NCBI GenBank assembly: GCA_036872755.1
Contig: JAVHNS010000004.1
Span: 1,798,001 to 1,862,000, forward strand
Source of the DNA: Orbilia blumenaviensis
Lineage: Eukaryota > Ascomycota > Orbiliomycetes > Orbiliales > Orbiliaceae
Reading direction: 5' to 3'
Length of the DNA: 64,000 bases
In this document: in pieces, positions 10,521-21,424 of the stretch
How the letters are laid out: each line of letters opens with the position of its first letter
How positions within the stretch are numbered: the first letter of the stretch is position 1
The notes under the pieces: model-generated
Told to the model about the DNA's origin: nothing
Databases searched by the model: none
The model's input: only the letters and a program-made list of their open reading frames with translations
Translations under genes and position numbers: made by a program

Positions 10521-12552
10521 ATGGGCTCAACTGAAAATTACTCCATCCCCCAGGAGGCCCTGAAGGTCCTCCAAAAGGGTATTCTAGAAAACCCTTTGAT
10601 GAAAGACTTTCTCCCCAAGGACCTACAATCACTCAGCAAGCACCTGAGCTTCGAAGGCTCTAACAAACCTAGCATCCCGATCAATTGGAGATTCGCAGAA
10701 AGTATCTCTGCTTTGAAGGGGCTTGAGGCGTTGATGTTGAACCTTCTGATCACAAAGAAGTATAACATACAGCCACTGGATATCACTATCAATACGTAAG
10801 TTGATAATTGAACGGCATACATGGCCACTGAGCTGTTGTATTGTATGGTAGTCTCGATTAAGTGTACATATACTCATAATTGAAATTCAAAGGGACCACG
10901 CATCACTGTTCTTCATGGCTCCACTACTCGCCCAGATCATCAAAGACGGAGCCCCGACTCCAATAAACCTCTACTCCGCAGAAACTCTGCGAATGTTCCC
11001 AAGCGAAGATAAACACCGCAGCCAAGAAAGCATCCTTAGAAAATGGGCTACAAATATCTATAAAACCAAGGACGGGCGGTACTACCATACCCACGGTAGC
11101 ATGAACCCAGACTCAACACTCACAGCTCTAAAGCTCCCACTTGACGGCGAACCAGATGATACGGAAGAGTCGGTCGTTGAGAAAATCCAAGGCGTCACGT
11201 CTAATATTAACTCAGCGGAGCTGGACGAGTTAATGAACGAGCAGTTTAGGCAGGCTGGTACCGTTGCGTATTCTTCTGATGAATATCTCAATTCTGAGCA
11301 TGGTAAAGCGAATAGCAAGGCGGGACTATACGAGATTTCTAAAGATCCGAATTCATCCCAACCGGCAACATGGTGGAAAGAAGACGCATCGTCTCAATCT
11401 TCCCCAAAGCGGCCGCTTGCAGGCCTCAAAGTCGTGGATATAACTCGAGTCATCGCTTCCCCTGCGATTGGTCGAGGGCTCGCAGAGATGGGTGCAAGCG
11501 TGATGCGGGTCACTTCCCCTCATCTCGCTGATCTTTCTATATTCCACCAAGATTTGAATTGGGGAAAGTGGAATTGCCATCTACATCTTAAGCACGAAGA
11601 GGACAAAGAGAAACTGAGACAGTTGATCAGAGAGGCAGATGTCGTTATCGATGGATATCGTCCTGGGGCGATGGACCGTCTTGGTTTCGGCCGTGATGCG
11701 GTTTTTGATCTCGTTAAAGATCGTGGGTACGGAATTGTATATGTTCGTGAAAATTGCTATGGCTGGCATGGCCCGTGGAGTCACCGGAGTGGTTGGCAGC
11801 AAATCAGTGATTCGGTAGGTTAATTATTGGCGTCCTTAGTATTTTCTATGAAATATGCTGATTATTCTCTTTACCTACAGTGCTGTGGTGTTTCTTTAGC
11901 TTACGGACAGGCCATGGGGAACAATGAGGCTGTTACGCCCGTTTTTCCAAACTCTGATTATTGGTAATAATATGCAAATTCCCGGTTATAAAGAATCGTT
12001 TCTGACCAAATATCGTGATAGTACCGGAGTATGTGGCGCAGCATCTGTCCTACACGCACTTATAGAACGGGCCGAGAAAGGTGGAAGCTATAGCGTCGAT
12101 GTAAGAATACCCAAGACACTCCTCACTATTCAAGATGAAAAAGTCCCAGGATATGTCAACTAAACACTATACCCGCACCCTAGGTGGCCCTCAACTACTA
12201 CTCCCAATGGCTAGTCCAATCCGTGGGCACATACGACGACGAAATCTGGAAGGAACTCTGGAACCGCCACGGATCCCCTGTTTTCCGACACTACCAACCA
12301 ATGCAAGTGCTGTTACCGGCAATGATGCGACTCCTGTACCAGTACGACAAAGAGACGCTGTTTAAGCAACAGTTCTTCGAGCCTCGGCGTGCGGAAAATC
12401 TTGGAGTTACGTTTGTACAGGTGAAGCCCATTGCGCAGTTTAAGGATAATGCTGTGGAGCTTAGGTATAATGTGGGGACGAGAGGAAATGGGACTGATCA
12501 GCCTTTTTGGCCGAAGGATCTGATGGTTCAGATTGTTACTGGGGATAATTGA
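10521..12552 (+). CDS. Class III CoA-transferase (CaiB/BaiF family), fungal two-domain form
   Basis: Family members move CoA between carboxylic acids or epimerise 2-methylacyl-CoA. Five exons: 10521-10795, 10893-11814, 11881-11963, 12022-12100, 12184-12552, giving 575 aa; all four junctions keep the frame. The first about 265 residues form a partial CaiB-like domain (INWRFAESISALKGLEALM, then INTDHASLFFM and YYHTHGSMNPDSTL). The classical domain starts at LAGLKVVDITRVIASPAIGRG, with ADVVIDGYRPGAMDRLGFG. The Asp of NSDYCTG (about residue 425) lies at the position of the family's catalytic aspartate, which forms the acyl anhydride. No targeting signal is obvious. It is divergent from the AtuA-family gene, so the two may act on the same acyl-CoA. 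The substrate cannot be read from the sequence. Confidence 0.9.
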
Positions 12553-14616
12553 ATGGGGTGTGGTGCCCATCTCTAGATAGATTTCCTTTGGGGGTTTGGT
12601 ACATGTTTCTAGTGCGAAGGATATTCTTAAGACAAACAGGAGTTCTTTTTTTTATCGGAAGTTCCACTGTGCAAACAAGACGTATCGCCAATAATGGGGT
12701 GGCAGGCATGTAGCCTCGAAATAGCCACCGGAATCTGCATCTTACATAGATATATCACACATGCAATCAACCTATTGGCCCCTTTGCTCCCTTACATTCA
12801 ACGGCAGTATCAAAGCTATTATTTTTGAGCATACAATTAGCTTAAAGGAAGGAAAACTCTTCCCGAAAGGATTCCAGGAGCAGTTCTTCATGCAGGCCGA
12901 CCAGCCGAAGACTTCCCGCTAGTTCTTATGAGGAGTTCTTGGGGTCTATACGCACAGTACGGTATTACTGGCGCTTTTTTGAAGATCTCCGGCGTCGCAT
13001 TGGCTGTTCTTGAAACAGGCTTTGCTGCTATGGATCTTCTATAATGGACAATTCCGTCGGCCGTATATACCTCCATTCTAGCTGACTGGGATACTATTTG
13101 TCAGTCAATGGGCCAGTCTAGGTATGAAAACGCGGATTAGCATTGCTAAGTAGCAATCCACTCAAGCCACTTCGTGGAGGCTGGTTTAGGAGACTAAATT
13201 TACTCTTAATGTTATATTCCTGTCATTTAGGTCATGGGGCCTTCCAATTCATGGTTCGGTATAGGTATAGCTGGCTGCAGAGCCGCTGAGGTTCCCACCT
13301 GGCCCGCAAAGTGCTGCGCAGGTATACAAGCCCTGATTACAAACATTACGAACAGAAAGTGTCCTGCAACTACGGTTATTTAGGATACACTGAGCACATA
13401 GCAAACATCATCGAGCTCTTCTTTTATTTGTCTATCATTCGTACTGCTCCCGTGTCAAGGTGCATATGACAAGTGTTGTTTCTTCCTGCCCGGCTCTGGC
13501 ACGGCGGGTCCTGATACAGGTGTGTGGCGTACGTCCAGAAGGTCGAAGATCTTTACTAGATTAATCTTGTATCTTGGTCCATTCAAATTTCTCCCTTTTT
13601 TCGTTATTTACTAAATCGGGGAGATGAATCGAGGCTCTGCCATGAGGCTAGCATGAAGTAGTGTCGACGCTAATGTCGGCTCCCAACTTTTGCTCACAAT
13701 GCAGCGATATTGTTTTCAGCAACTTTCTCGGAGGCTCAGCCGCATTTACTTTAATGAAATCGCTGCGCCTTCGACGGACTTTCGGATGTCGACCCGGAAT
13801 GTTCAGTGTTCTCTATATCACTTTCAGCTAGGAGCTTGATATCGGTGCTTTGGTGCGTTGCGTTGTATTTTTGATGCGAGGACCATGCACGAAGCTTAGG
13901 TCGATCAGATCGGGAGCCATAATCAGTATCCTTCTAAGACGTCAGTGATAAGGCAGAAGAAGAGTATCCTGATCCTAATGAGGTCAAAAGCTAGATGATC
14001 AAGATATTTCATATTCAGAATATAAAACCAATTGGGCAGCAAATATCCTCACCAGAGGCTTCGATTTGGGCGCCATTTTATACAACACAATTTATTTCGT
14101 TCTAAATTTAGTTTAGTCTGTGCCAAAAGCCAAGGCGGTTTTCATGCAATGCATACTGGAAGTTCCACTTAGCGCCTTGCGCGCTTCCTTGTCCGGAACG
14201 TTCCAGCAGTGTATAATCTCTTGAATGCTTCTTATTCGTGGCGTTCGGCCTCCACCTCGCGCCGAGATGTCAAAAATCCAGGGATTCTTGCATGACTGAA
14301 GTGGCCCGCGGACGCACCGTTTTTGAACAATCCACAAAATGATTAAAGTCTCTGCCTTTCACGATATATCTATTGCCTCTCTGAATTCTGCACACCTACT
14401 ATTTCCGACTTTGTGCGCTGGTTGCTCTCTTTGGGTCTTTTACGGTTTATTTTTTTTTCTTGTATAGTTTCTTTTTGATGTTGCTTCCCGATTCTGGGCT
14501 TCACTATTTGGCTGGCCGACGAAAGAAACCGAATCTCTGATATCAGATCGCGATCGATACCCTTCAACTGTCTTTAGGCGTAATTCAGGTCCCGTAACAA
14601 ACCGGGTGATCTGTTC
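12553..14616. other. 2 kb gene-free region
   Basis: Between the CoA-transferase and the secreted orphan gene. Only short unrelated open frames occur on either strand, without recognisable domains, and I found no repeat of note. It may hold decayed sequence, but nothing can be named. Confidence 0.5.
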
Positions 14617-15285
14617 ATGAGTACCATTCAAATGAACGCCTTTTTTGTACTCTGGCTTTTATCCTTCTGCTCTTTTCCATCCGCTTGGGGCCTCGAAACT
14701 CAATCGACAAATTCGCCGACTACTACTACATTCCTTTACTTCTTCCCACCACGACCGACTCCTCGCCCAGCAACACCAACTACCAATCAAACCTTCTATT
14801 GGTTCCAAACCAAGAAGCCCGATCCCGGTGCACCGACACCTACTCTCTTCGGAAGAGTCGTATCTACCGACCATTTCAGCTTTACAAAATACCGAATCAC
14901 CTGCGCTGCGAAGGATGTGTCATTAGGCTGTACATACACAGATTTTACCGTCACAGCCTCTGGAACATCACAGTTGTACTACGAAACTGCGGGAAATCAG
15001 GAGAGCGTCGGTTGCGAGATTAGCAATACCACATTAGCTGTTTGCTCAAGCAGATCACATGGCCAGGATGTAACAGAGGCGGCAACAAGGACTTGGAAAG
15101 CGTCCGATTTTCCGGGTTATTATCCTGTTATAGTGACTGCAGAGCCAACAGTGGAGGGACGGTACGAATATGACCAATATATCTATGAAGTACATACGCC
15201 ATCTGTCACCGCTGGTGCTTCGGTCCGACACCTGAGCTGGGGTTTGCTGTTAGCGTTAGTAGGAAGTGTGGTTATTAGCTCATAA
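14617..15285 (+). CDS. Predicted secreted, GPI-anchored Ser/Thr-rich protein, family not recognised
   Basis: A single exon of 222 aa. The N-terminus has a clear signal peptide (hydrophobic FFVLWLLSFCSF, then small residues around PSAWG). The ATG at 14635 (residue 7) is an equally good start. After the signal comes a Thr/Pro-rich stretch (about residues 28-75), a central region with five cysteines (ITCAAKDVSLGCTYTDF ... VGCEISNTTLAVC), and a C-terminus typical of GPI attachment: small residues AGAS, a short spacer, then hydrophobic WGLLLALVGSVVISS ending the protein. It is probably carried to the plasma membrane or cell wall. I do not recognise a known family, so the function is unknown. It sits alone in a gene-poor segment. 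Confidence 0.75.
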   Translation: MSTIQMNAFFVLWLLSFCSFPSAWGLETQSTNSPTTTTFLYFFPPRPTPRPATPTTNQTFYWFQTKKPDPGAPTPTLFGRVVSTDHFSFTKYRITCAAKDVSLGCTYTDFTVTASGTSQLYYETAGNQESVGCEISNTTLAVCSSRSHGQDVTEAATRTWKASDFPGYYPVIVTAEPTVEGRYEYDQYIYEVHTPSVTAGASVRHLSWGLLLALVGSVVISS

Positions 15286-15722
15286 TTGGTAGTGTCGATC
15301 ACGATATGAGCAAATCACTATGCGAGTGTTTATTATTTTTTTTAATTTTCAATTCTTTATAACTCCCCGGGTGGAGTAAAATAGGGTGCTTTTATTTTTG
15401 TTCTTCTTTTGTCTTTTACCATTGGATCTCACGGGTTGCAAATGCTTCTTTTTAGGATTTTTCTTGCGTTGGTTGTTGTATTTATTCAAGTAATGTTACA
15501 CAGGCTGGTGGACGGATTTGGACGACTTTCCCTTCTGATCTCCTGTAGTGATGCTGCTTCTAGCTTGGAGGAAGATGCTAGTGCCTTCTGATGCTTGTAC
15601 TAAGTCACAAAATTTATAGAATTCCGCGATTTAAAGAAGTTTATAAGCTCAAACGTAAGAGACCCGAAATTTTATGTTAAATAATCTTTTGATAATAACG
15701 CGGAGAGCCTTTTGACGTAGCA

Positions 15723-15734
15723 GGTTATGAGCCC
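15723..15734 (+). other. Possible copia-type primer binding site (GGTTATGAGCCC)
   Basis: These 12 bases are complementary to GGGCTCATAACC, the anticodon loop of initiator tRNA-Met, which some Ty1/copia elements use as a half-tRNA primer. It directly follows CA, the usual 3' end of an LTR. No LTR pair or element coding region is visible, so at best this is a remnant. Confidence 0.25.
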
Positions 15735-15790
15735 AGGCCTTTTGTTAAGTAATGGGGCTCAATCCTCGGACTATTTATTTACCCAAGTTA

Positions 15791-15855
15791 TTAAGCCAAA
15801 AAGCTATCCACGTTATTATATACCTGAATTGATCTCCACTATATGTCTGATATTT
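15791..15855 (+). repeat. Duplicated about 65 bp segment, copy A
   Basis: Aligns by eye with 16054-16118 in direct orientation. Both share TTAAG-CAAAA, TATACCTGAA-TGATCTC and ACTATATG-CTGA-AT. Most differences are C/T or A/G transitions. Confidence 0.75.
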
Positions 15856-16053
15856 TCCCCTAGAGAAATGTTCAGATATTTATGTGAGTATAGAACCTAG
15901 TCACCACAATAATCGACAATCTAAATATTATTATCAAATAATTTAAATGAATCATAAATCGGATTCCGTTTGCAGAATAATAATAAATTAGGCGAATAGA
16001 TGGCTTCAGGATCGAATTTTAGTATTTAACAGAAAGCCTGGGTTCGTCGCCTG

Positions 16054-16118
16054 TTAAGTCAAAAGGCTGTCCGCGATATTGTATACCTGAACTGATCTCT
16101 ACTATATGCCTGACATAT
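16054..16118 (+). repeat. Duplicated about 65 bp segment, copy B
   Basis: Direct repeat of 15791-15855, about 263 bp away. It runs into the start of the trypsin-like peptidase pseudogene, so the duplication may once have included the gene's 5' end. Confidence 0.75.
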
Positions 16119-16971
16119 CCTGGTCAGGTGGAACCGTCGGAGGCTATTTTCAATCAGAAACTGGAGAAGTTTATGGAATCACTTGTCACCACGAATTGCT
16201 GCCCACAAAAGAACGACCAGATTCAGAAAACAGCGAAAGTAAGCTTATAAGGGTTTAGCAGAAAAAGGTTTGTGCAACATTTTCTCCCAAATGAATTGAG
16301 GACGATGTTATTCACTTTAGAGTTTCTTTTGCTAGGACAGCCGAAGTACCTTGACGTGGTCGGTCTTCACCATTCAGCATTTGACCCGAAGAACGGCGAG
16401 ATCGAGGCCGTCTAGCCGCCTTGCAGAGATTATATTGACACTGTTCGAGCACAATAACACCCAAATTATACAAGCGAGAGAACGGCTCGAAGCTCTGAAA
16501 AACAAATACGAGGGTATCTGGGTGTCCCGTTGCCAGACAGACTAGTAGGACCCTGGACCCATCAGATTGAAGACTCTTCCAGAGATTTAGTGGCCATTGA
16601 GTCGTATAACAGAACCTTTGGCACTCTCATCGCCAGTTGTAGGTATTGCGGACCCTGTTCAAGACGAAAACGCTGTCAAAATCGGCCGCAAAACCGGAAT
16701 CACGTTTGGCATCGATATCGTTTGTGGCGTCAAAAACGGCGTCAATTTAAAAGAGAACCAGAGGAAGACTGTGGAATGGTCGTTGGTAAGAATGGAGTCG
16801 ATTTCTTTGCTGCTGGAGATTCCGGCAGCTTCATCTTCAACAAGAAATTTCAAGTAGTGGGCATCCTCACGGCGGACCGTGATTCAGTTGGGCGGTTAAT
16901 TAACCTACATGACGCCTATTAAATTGATGTTGCGGGATATCTTCGCAATGACCGGGCAGGGCAGGATCTGA
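16110..16971 (+). pseudogene. Broken trypsin-like serine peptidase (PA clan) gene
   Basis: Fragments in several frames line up in the order of a fungal trypsin-like peptidase. First comes GGTVGGYFQSETGEVYGITCHH (16132 on, catalytic-His region). Then a candidate intron (GTAAGC at about 16239 to CAG at about 16340) and DVVGLHHSAFDPKNGEIEAV. Next RDLVAIES (catalytic-Asp region), IGRKTGITFGI, and GDSGSFIFNKKFQVVGIL (catalytic Ser, 16816-16830). The end MTPIKLMLRDIFAMTGQG stops at 16971. It is broken by in-frame TAG (16413-16415) and TAA (16455-16457), where CAG and CAA would restore glutamine, and by frame changes near 16600-16640, 16775-16790 and 16890-16905. The two nonsense changes fit C-to-T mutation at CpA, as in repeat-induced point mutation. 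It is not expected to make enzyme. Confidence 0.7.
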
Positions 16972-17076
16972 GTTTGTAATTGTGACGCGACACCTAGATT
17001 ATATATGACAAAGACCCGGCGATACTACTACTAATATAACTATTACTGCTACTACTATTGCTACTATTACTACTAT

Positions 17077-17129
<53 letters not shown>

Positions 17130-18499
17130 TCGTTGCTGCTGCTGCTGTTGTTGCTGCTGCTGCCGAGCTGCCGAGCGCGAGCTACCCATCCAATCTCGTG
17201 ATCAGCGTCTTTCCACTTAAAAACCTAAATTATATATATTCCCCATATAAATTTATTTATTAGTAACTAGTAATCACCAATTTTTATATAAGCGAATATA
17301 TTTATTTATATTAGTTCTATTTTTTGTTTATAAGCCGTTGTATCTGGCTATCATATGGTATGATACCTGTTAGGTGGCCTGGAGGTCTTTGTGGTACAGA
17401 AGGCACTGTATAAGGATTAATTCAGTCACCGTTTAATTCAAAGAACACACAAGCCAAGCCAACAGTTCATGTTCTCTCGGCTTCCATACACAAACATCGT
17501 AGAGTATGGCTCATAAAGCTGCGGCACAGCCTACCTTTCATCTCCAAGACCCTCCGAATATACTCCTCTTTTGATATGACACAAAGTCGCGGGCTCTCTG
17601 GCATCGCAGAAATTTCAAGATCCAAAATTTGTTGGGTTCAAAATACCACAGATAACAACACAAAAATCTTGGCAGCCCTTGGATACAGCCGATTTAGTCG
17701 ATAAGATCATTCGACCATCCAAAAAATAGGCGAATAGTGTACAGATATCTACATCCGACATCTAATTCGATATAAATATTCGAATCTTTCGATTGAACAC
17801 CCGTCTGCCCTCGACTCTGAACTCTAGTCCCATTACTACGTAAGTTATAACATGGTTATGAATTTGCGAAGAAAACGTTTATCTTGGAAACTTCGGAGAT
17901 AATGAAGTTAGATTGGGCAGTTGTGGTACTAAACCGGCTCCTGCTCCTATTTAAGAGCTTCTAGGTTCTCATGATATCGAGATTCGCGAACAAGTATCCA
18001 CGCCAAGGAAGTAATGCACAGTAATAATACTGAGTCACCACTCCCTCCTACATAGTACGTGTTTGAACCTATAACGTGATATTCTGCCCCGGGGCTATTT
18101 GTTACTCTTTAAAATCACCAGAAATGGAGAGATATTTGATATATTATGCTAAATTTGTAAAGTTTATTTACATTTCAATTAAGATGCGCTCTATGACTTC
18201 CTGGCTCCTTTATAACATTACAAACCAGGCCATCTGTCGAAAGAATCTCATCTAGGGAGTGAAACCGAAGTATCAAACCAACCTTAACATATTGCTATAT
18301 TGAGAAAAAGAAAGGTTCAAAGGGCTTTGATGACATGATACAAATATCTTTTCTGATACAACAACGCCACGGCTGCACTCTCTGCACGCCCTGCCACCAA
18401 AAAGGATTGTGATTGAGCGATTATACGAAGGAAACAAACTATGGTACCGAGACCGCAAACTACTTAAATTCCCAATCCCTCGCTGACCACCTCTACTAC
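16972..18499. other. Gene-free AT-rich region with trinucleotide tract
   Basis: It holds the ACT/GCT microsatellite at 17022-17164 and AT-rich sequence on either side. Short open frames show no domain or coding character. Confidence 0.5.
17022..17164. repeat. Compound trinucleotide microsatellite (ACT/ATT then GCT)
   Basis: About 140 bp. A long, partly interrupted run of ACT units (uninterrupted at about 17074-17129) changes to GCT/GTT units at about 17132-17163. It lies in non-coding DNA just downstream of the peptidase pseudogene. Confidence 0.9.
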
Positions 18500-19467
18500 T
18501 ATAAAAGGGTCCCTTTATCCAACTTCTTTCTTCAATTCAGTTCTCAGCAACATCGCTTCAGCTTTCTTCTTCCCGCCTGTCATCATTCTATCAGAGCATA
18601 CGCCCAATACAGTACTCGCTCCCCTCAGCATCGTTCGTCGGAACTTTTTATCGTTAATATTATCGCGCCCCGAATTCTAAAACATCTAGATATACTCTTC
18701 TCTCTCCCGAAGCAGAGGGATATCGCATTCACCACAGCCTGAACGACGCAGATCAGTTTAACAATCCCTATCTTCTCAATGTAAGTTTGTTTCCAATTTA
18801 AATTATGGTCACCTATGCGTGAACATCGTTGCCTGAGTTTTCCCTGTAACTTCTCTTGAGTTTTAAACGGTGCATAGCTCAGCCCAGCAACGTGTTTTTG
18901 AGGAGCTTGGCTTGTCGTTCGGCCTGTACATGACTATTTATTGTCTCAATCCATGTTTCAAGCTTGATATAGTCACATACCTACTTCCTTCGACCCCCTT
19001 TCTTCTTAGGTTTGATATAAAGCCTCGAGAAAATCCTAAGGTTGCAGCTTTGATATCATGGTACATTCCTAGAACCAGTGCTATCAATTGACGCCAAGGA
19101 TCTACGGGCTCCATGGTCACGGCACGCCTGCTCGGCCGCTGCTGCCTCCCCCCCAGGCTCAACTCGTATTCTATAAGATTGTTTTTCCCTCATCCTCTTC
19201 CTACGTTTGTTTTAACGTCCCACTACGTCCTCTTCATTTCATCATCTTCCTTTCATGTTATCCCTCTTCTTTTTATCCATTCTGTCAACCTACGTCTCCT
19301 TACTTGGACGACTTGAAAATACCCATCTTCGTCCTCAAGTCTTTATCAATTTATCTAACAGCTTCTAGCCTTTCAGTCTGGGGTCGCTGATAGCCTCCCT
19401 TACTCTCCCCGTCTCTTGAGGTTGCTTGTTAAGCGCCTCTTCCCCGCCCTCCGAAGTTATCGTCAAG
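18500..19467 (+). promoter_or_regulatory. Promoter and candidate 5' leader of the CAF1-family ribonuclease gene
   Basis: TATAAAAG at 18500-18507 is followed by a pyrimidine-rich stretch typical of fungal leaders. A candidate 5' UTR intron runs from GTAAGT at 18781 to TAG near 18877, and further CT-rich sequence continues to the ATG at 19468. Transcription start and leader splicing are inference. The open frame at 18413-18742 overlaps the TATA box and is not supported as a gene. Confidence 0.4.
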
Positions 19468-21424
19468 ATGACTTCCAGTCAGAGCCGTGGGGCAAACCCC
19501 AATACCGATGTCGAGGACAGTCTCGATTCGATGGGACCACCTGTTCCCAAAAAACAGGTAATCAAAAAACCGCTCAATGATAAGTTGGACATCGAGCGGC
19601 ACGAACTTGAAGAGTACCTTCCGTACTTCTTCAAGTTGATCGAAGAATGTGACGTAAGTTAAAACTATTCTATTATTCTGATTAAGCTATGAACTAATGT
19701 GTTTCAAAAAGTTCGTCACACTGGACTTCGAGTTCACTGGTGTGGGAAACAATCCCACGGGCGGCAGGGTGGATCGAAACAATCGGCCTACCCTCGCCGA
19801 AAGATACAAAGAGCAGCGAGTAGGTTTTTATATTCCATTCTCCAATGACCAAATACTTAATTTCAAAATCAATAGGAATCCGCGGAGGTGTACCGCATCA
19901 TGGAGATGGGGATCTGCCCCGTCAAATGGAACCCGGCCTCTGAATTCGGCCCGGGGTATGCGGTCAGACCCTTCAACTTCCCGATCTCGCCCTTTGTAGG
20001 AACTGGTCTTTGCGACTACGACCGTGTTCTCTCCTTCTCCGCCCAGGGTAGGTTTATTCACCATCTCTCTCCATCTCGCAAGTATTATCTTCAGAAGAGT
20101 TATTAACATATCTTTCAATAGCTCTTCATTTCCATGCCAAAAATGAATTCGATTTCAATAAGTTGTTTTATAAGGGCTGCATCTATCTCGGGCATGAAGA
20201 AGAGGCCCATATTCGAATGCTGAGGCAGCAACGGGACGAGGCGGACAAAATCGAAATTGAAGCCAAACCGGAGGATGTCCCAATGCTCGAAGATGTGAAA
20301 GCGCAGATTCTTGCATGGGAAAAGAGAAAGAGCAGAATAGGCGTAAGTATTCACACAATTCTTCAAGCAGCCTATGTTCTGACTTTTGAAATAGTGTAAC
20401 GAGGAATCCGTGAATATTGTTCGCGAGGAGCTGTTCAATGGATACCAGCGCCGACTCATCCATCAGTACATACGCAGAGAATTTCCAGATTTGATCGGGA
20501 TCTGGCTTGAAAGGGGTCAAAAGCACTTCGTAGTGCGACCATATGACCCTGAAAGGGAGCAAAAGATATTGGAAAGGCAACGTGCTAGATTCGAAAAGGC
20601 CATCAAAGGTCAGCGTGGCCTACGACTCCTGATCGATAAGATCATGGAGACCAAAAAGCCCCTCGTTGGGCACAACCTCTTTACCGACCTGATATATTTG
20701 CACCGCATGTTTATCGGGACGCCTCCAGAGGATGTTGAGGGCTTCCGAAAATCGATCAACCAACACTTTGGACAGTAAGTATTGTTTACTCCGTATCAAG
20801 CTGATCCATTGCGAACGAATATCACGGAGCTAATGCGTATTGCGATGTTTAGGATCGTCGATACCAAGTTCCTGGCCTTGAACTTGGATCACTCCAATAG
20901 AGTATGTAGTTCTCTTCAACTGCAAGCAGGCAAGGTTCGCTAACACCTATGATAGGATGTAGTTTCCAGCAGTCTCCCTGAGTTGGGTAATAAGTTTGCC
21001 AATCAGGCGTATCCAAGGATAGGTAATTAATGTTCTTCGATGATACCTATCCGCAATATACGAACTGACTTTGTTAGAAGACAACTACATTTTCATGAAT
21101 AAGGCGAGGGATCACATCGCTAGCTACGATGCATGGAATACCGCCCAATGCTTCGTAAAACTAGCATCTCTCATGTACCACGCCGGATCCGATAACCCTA
21201 CCCCGCCGAGGGAAGCGTCGCCCCTCATCGATAATCGAAAGAGAGAGATAGCCGCCGCGCTGGCTACTCGTCCCCCCAGGGCTGGGTACTCTAGATTGGT
21301 TGAAATGGAACTTTCCGACAAAACCAAGATACGATTCCCACATTGGTCAAGTAATTTCTGGAAAGTCTTTGGGGGGCGTTTAATTGTTAACGGGACTATC
21401 GAAGGGGAATTCACCCTGATATGA
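19468..21424 (+). CDS. CAF1-family 3'-5' ribonuclease, PARN / Triman type
   Basis: DEDD-superfamily exoribonuclease related to PARN, PNLDC1 and fission yeast Triman, which trims Dicer-independent small RNAs. Eight exons: 19468-19653, 19712-19819, 19876-20047, 20122-20342, 20395-20774, 20853-20901, 20956-21022, 21078-21424, giving 509 aa in a consistent frame. The acidic residues are visible: VTLDFEFTGV (Asp and Glu, about residues 65-75), HNLFTDLIYLHRMF (third Asp) and HIASYDAWNTAQCF (fourth Asp, with the PARN-type His upstream). An insertion of about 150 residues between the second and third motifs matches the R3H-like region position in PARN relatives, but I do not see a clear R3H motif. 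Likely substrates are poly(A) tails or small-RNA 3' ends. Whether it is the Triman ortholog needs a tree. Confidence 0.88.

Larger units (their letters stand above)
15286..16109. other. AT-rich degenerate region between the GPI protein gene and the peptidase pseudogene
   Basis: It contains the first copy of a duplicated segment (15791-15855), the second copy overlapping the right end (16054-16118), and a 12 bp match to the complement of the initiator tRNA-Met anticodon loop (15723-15734). No intact gene is visible. The composition and transition-type differences suggest mutational decay. Confidence 0.5.

Noticed and set aside
14113..14337. Open frame of 74 codons on the minus strand
   Set aside because: It lacks an ATG at a sensible place and matches no family I know; a chance frame in the gene-free region.
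18413..18742. Open frame of 109 codons on the plus strand
   Set aside because: It spans a TATA-like box and a pyrimidine-rich leader of the ribonuclease gene, and the composition is that of a 5' UTR.
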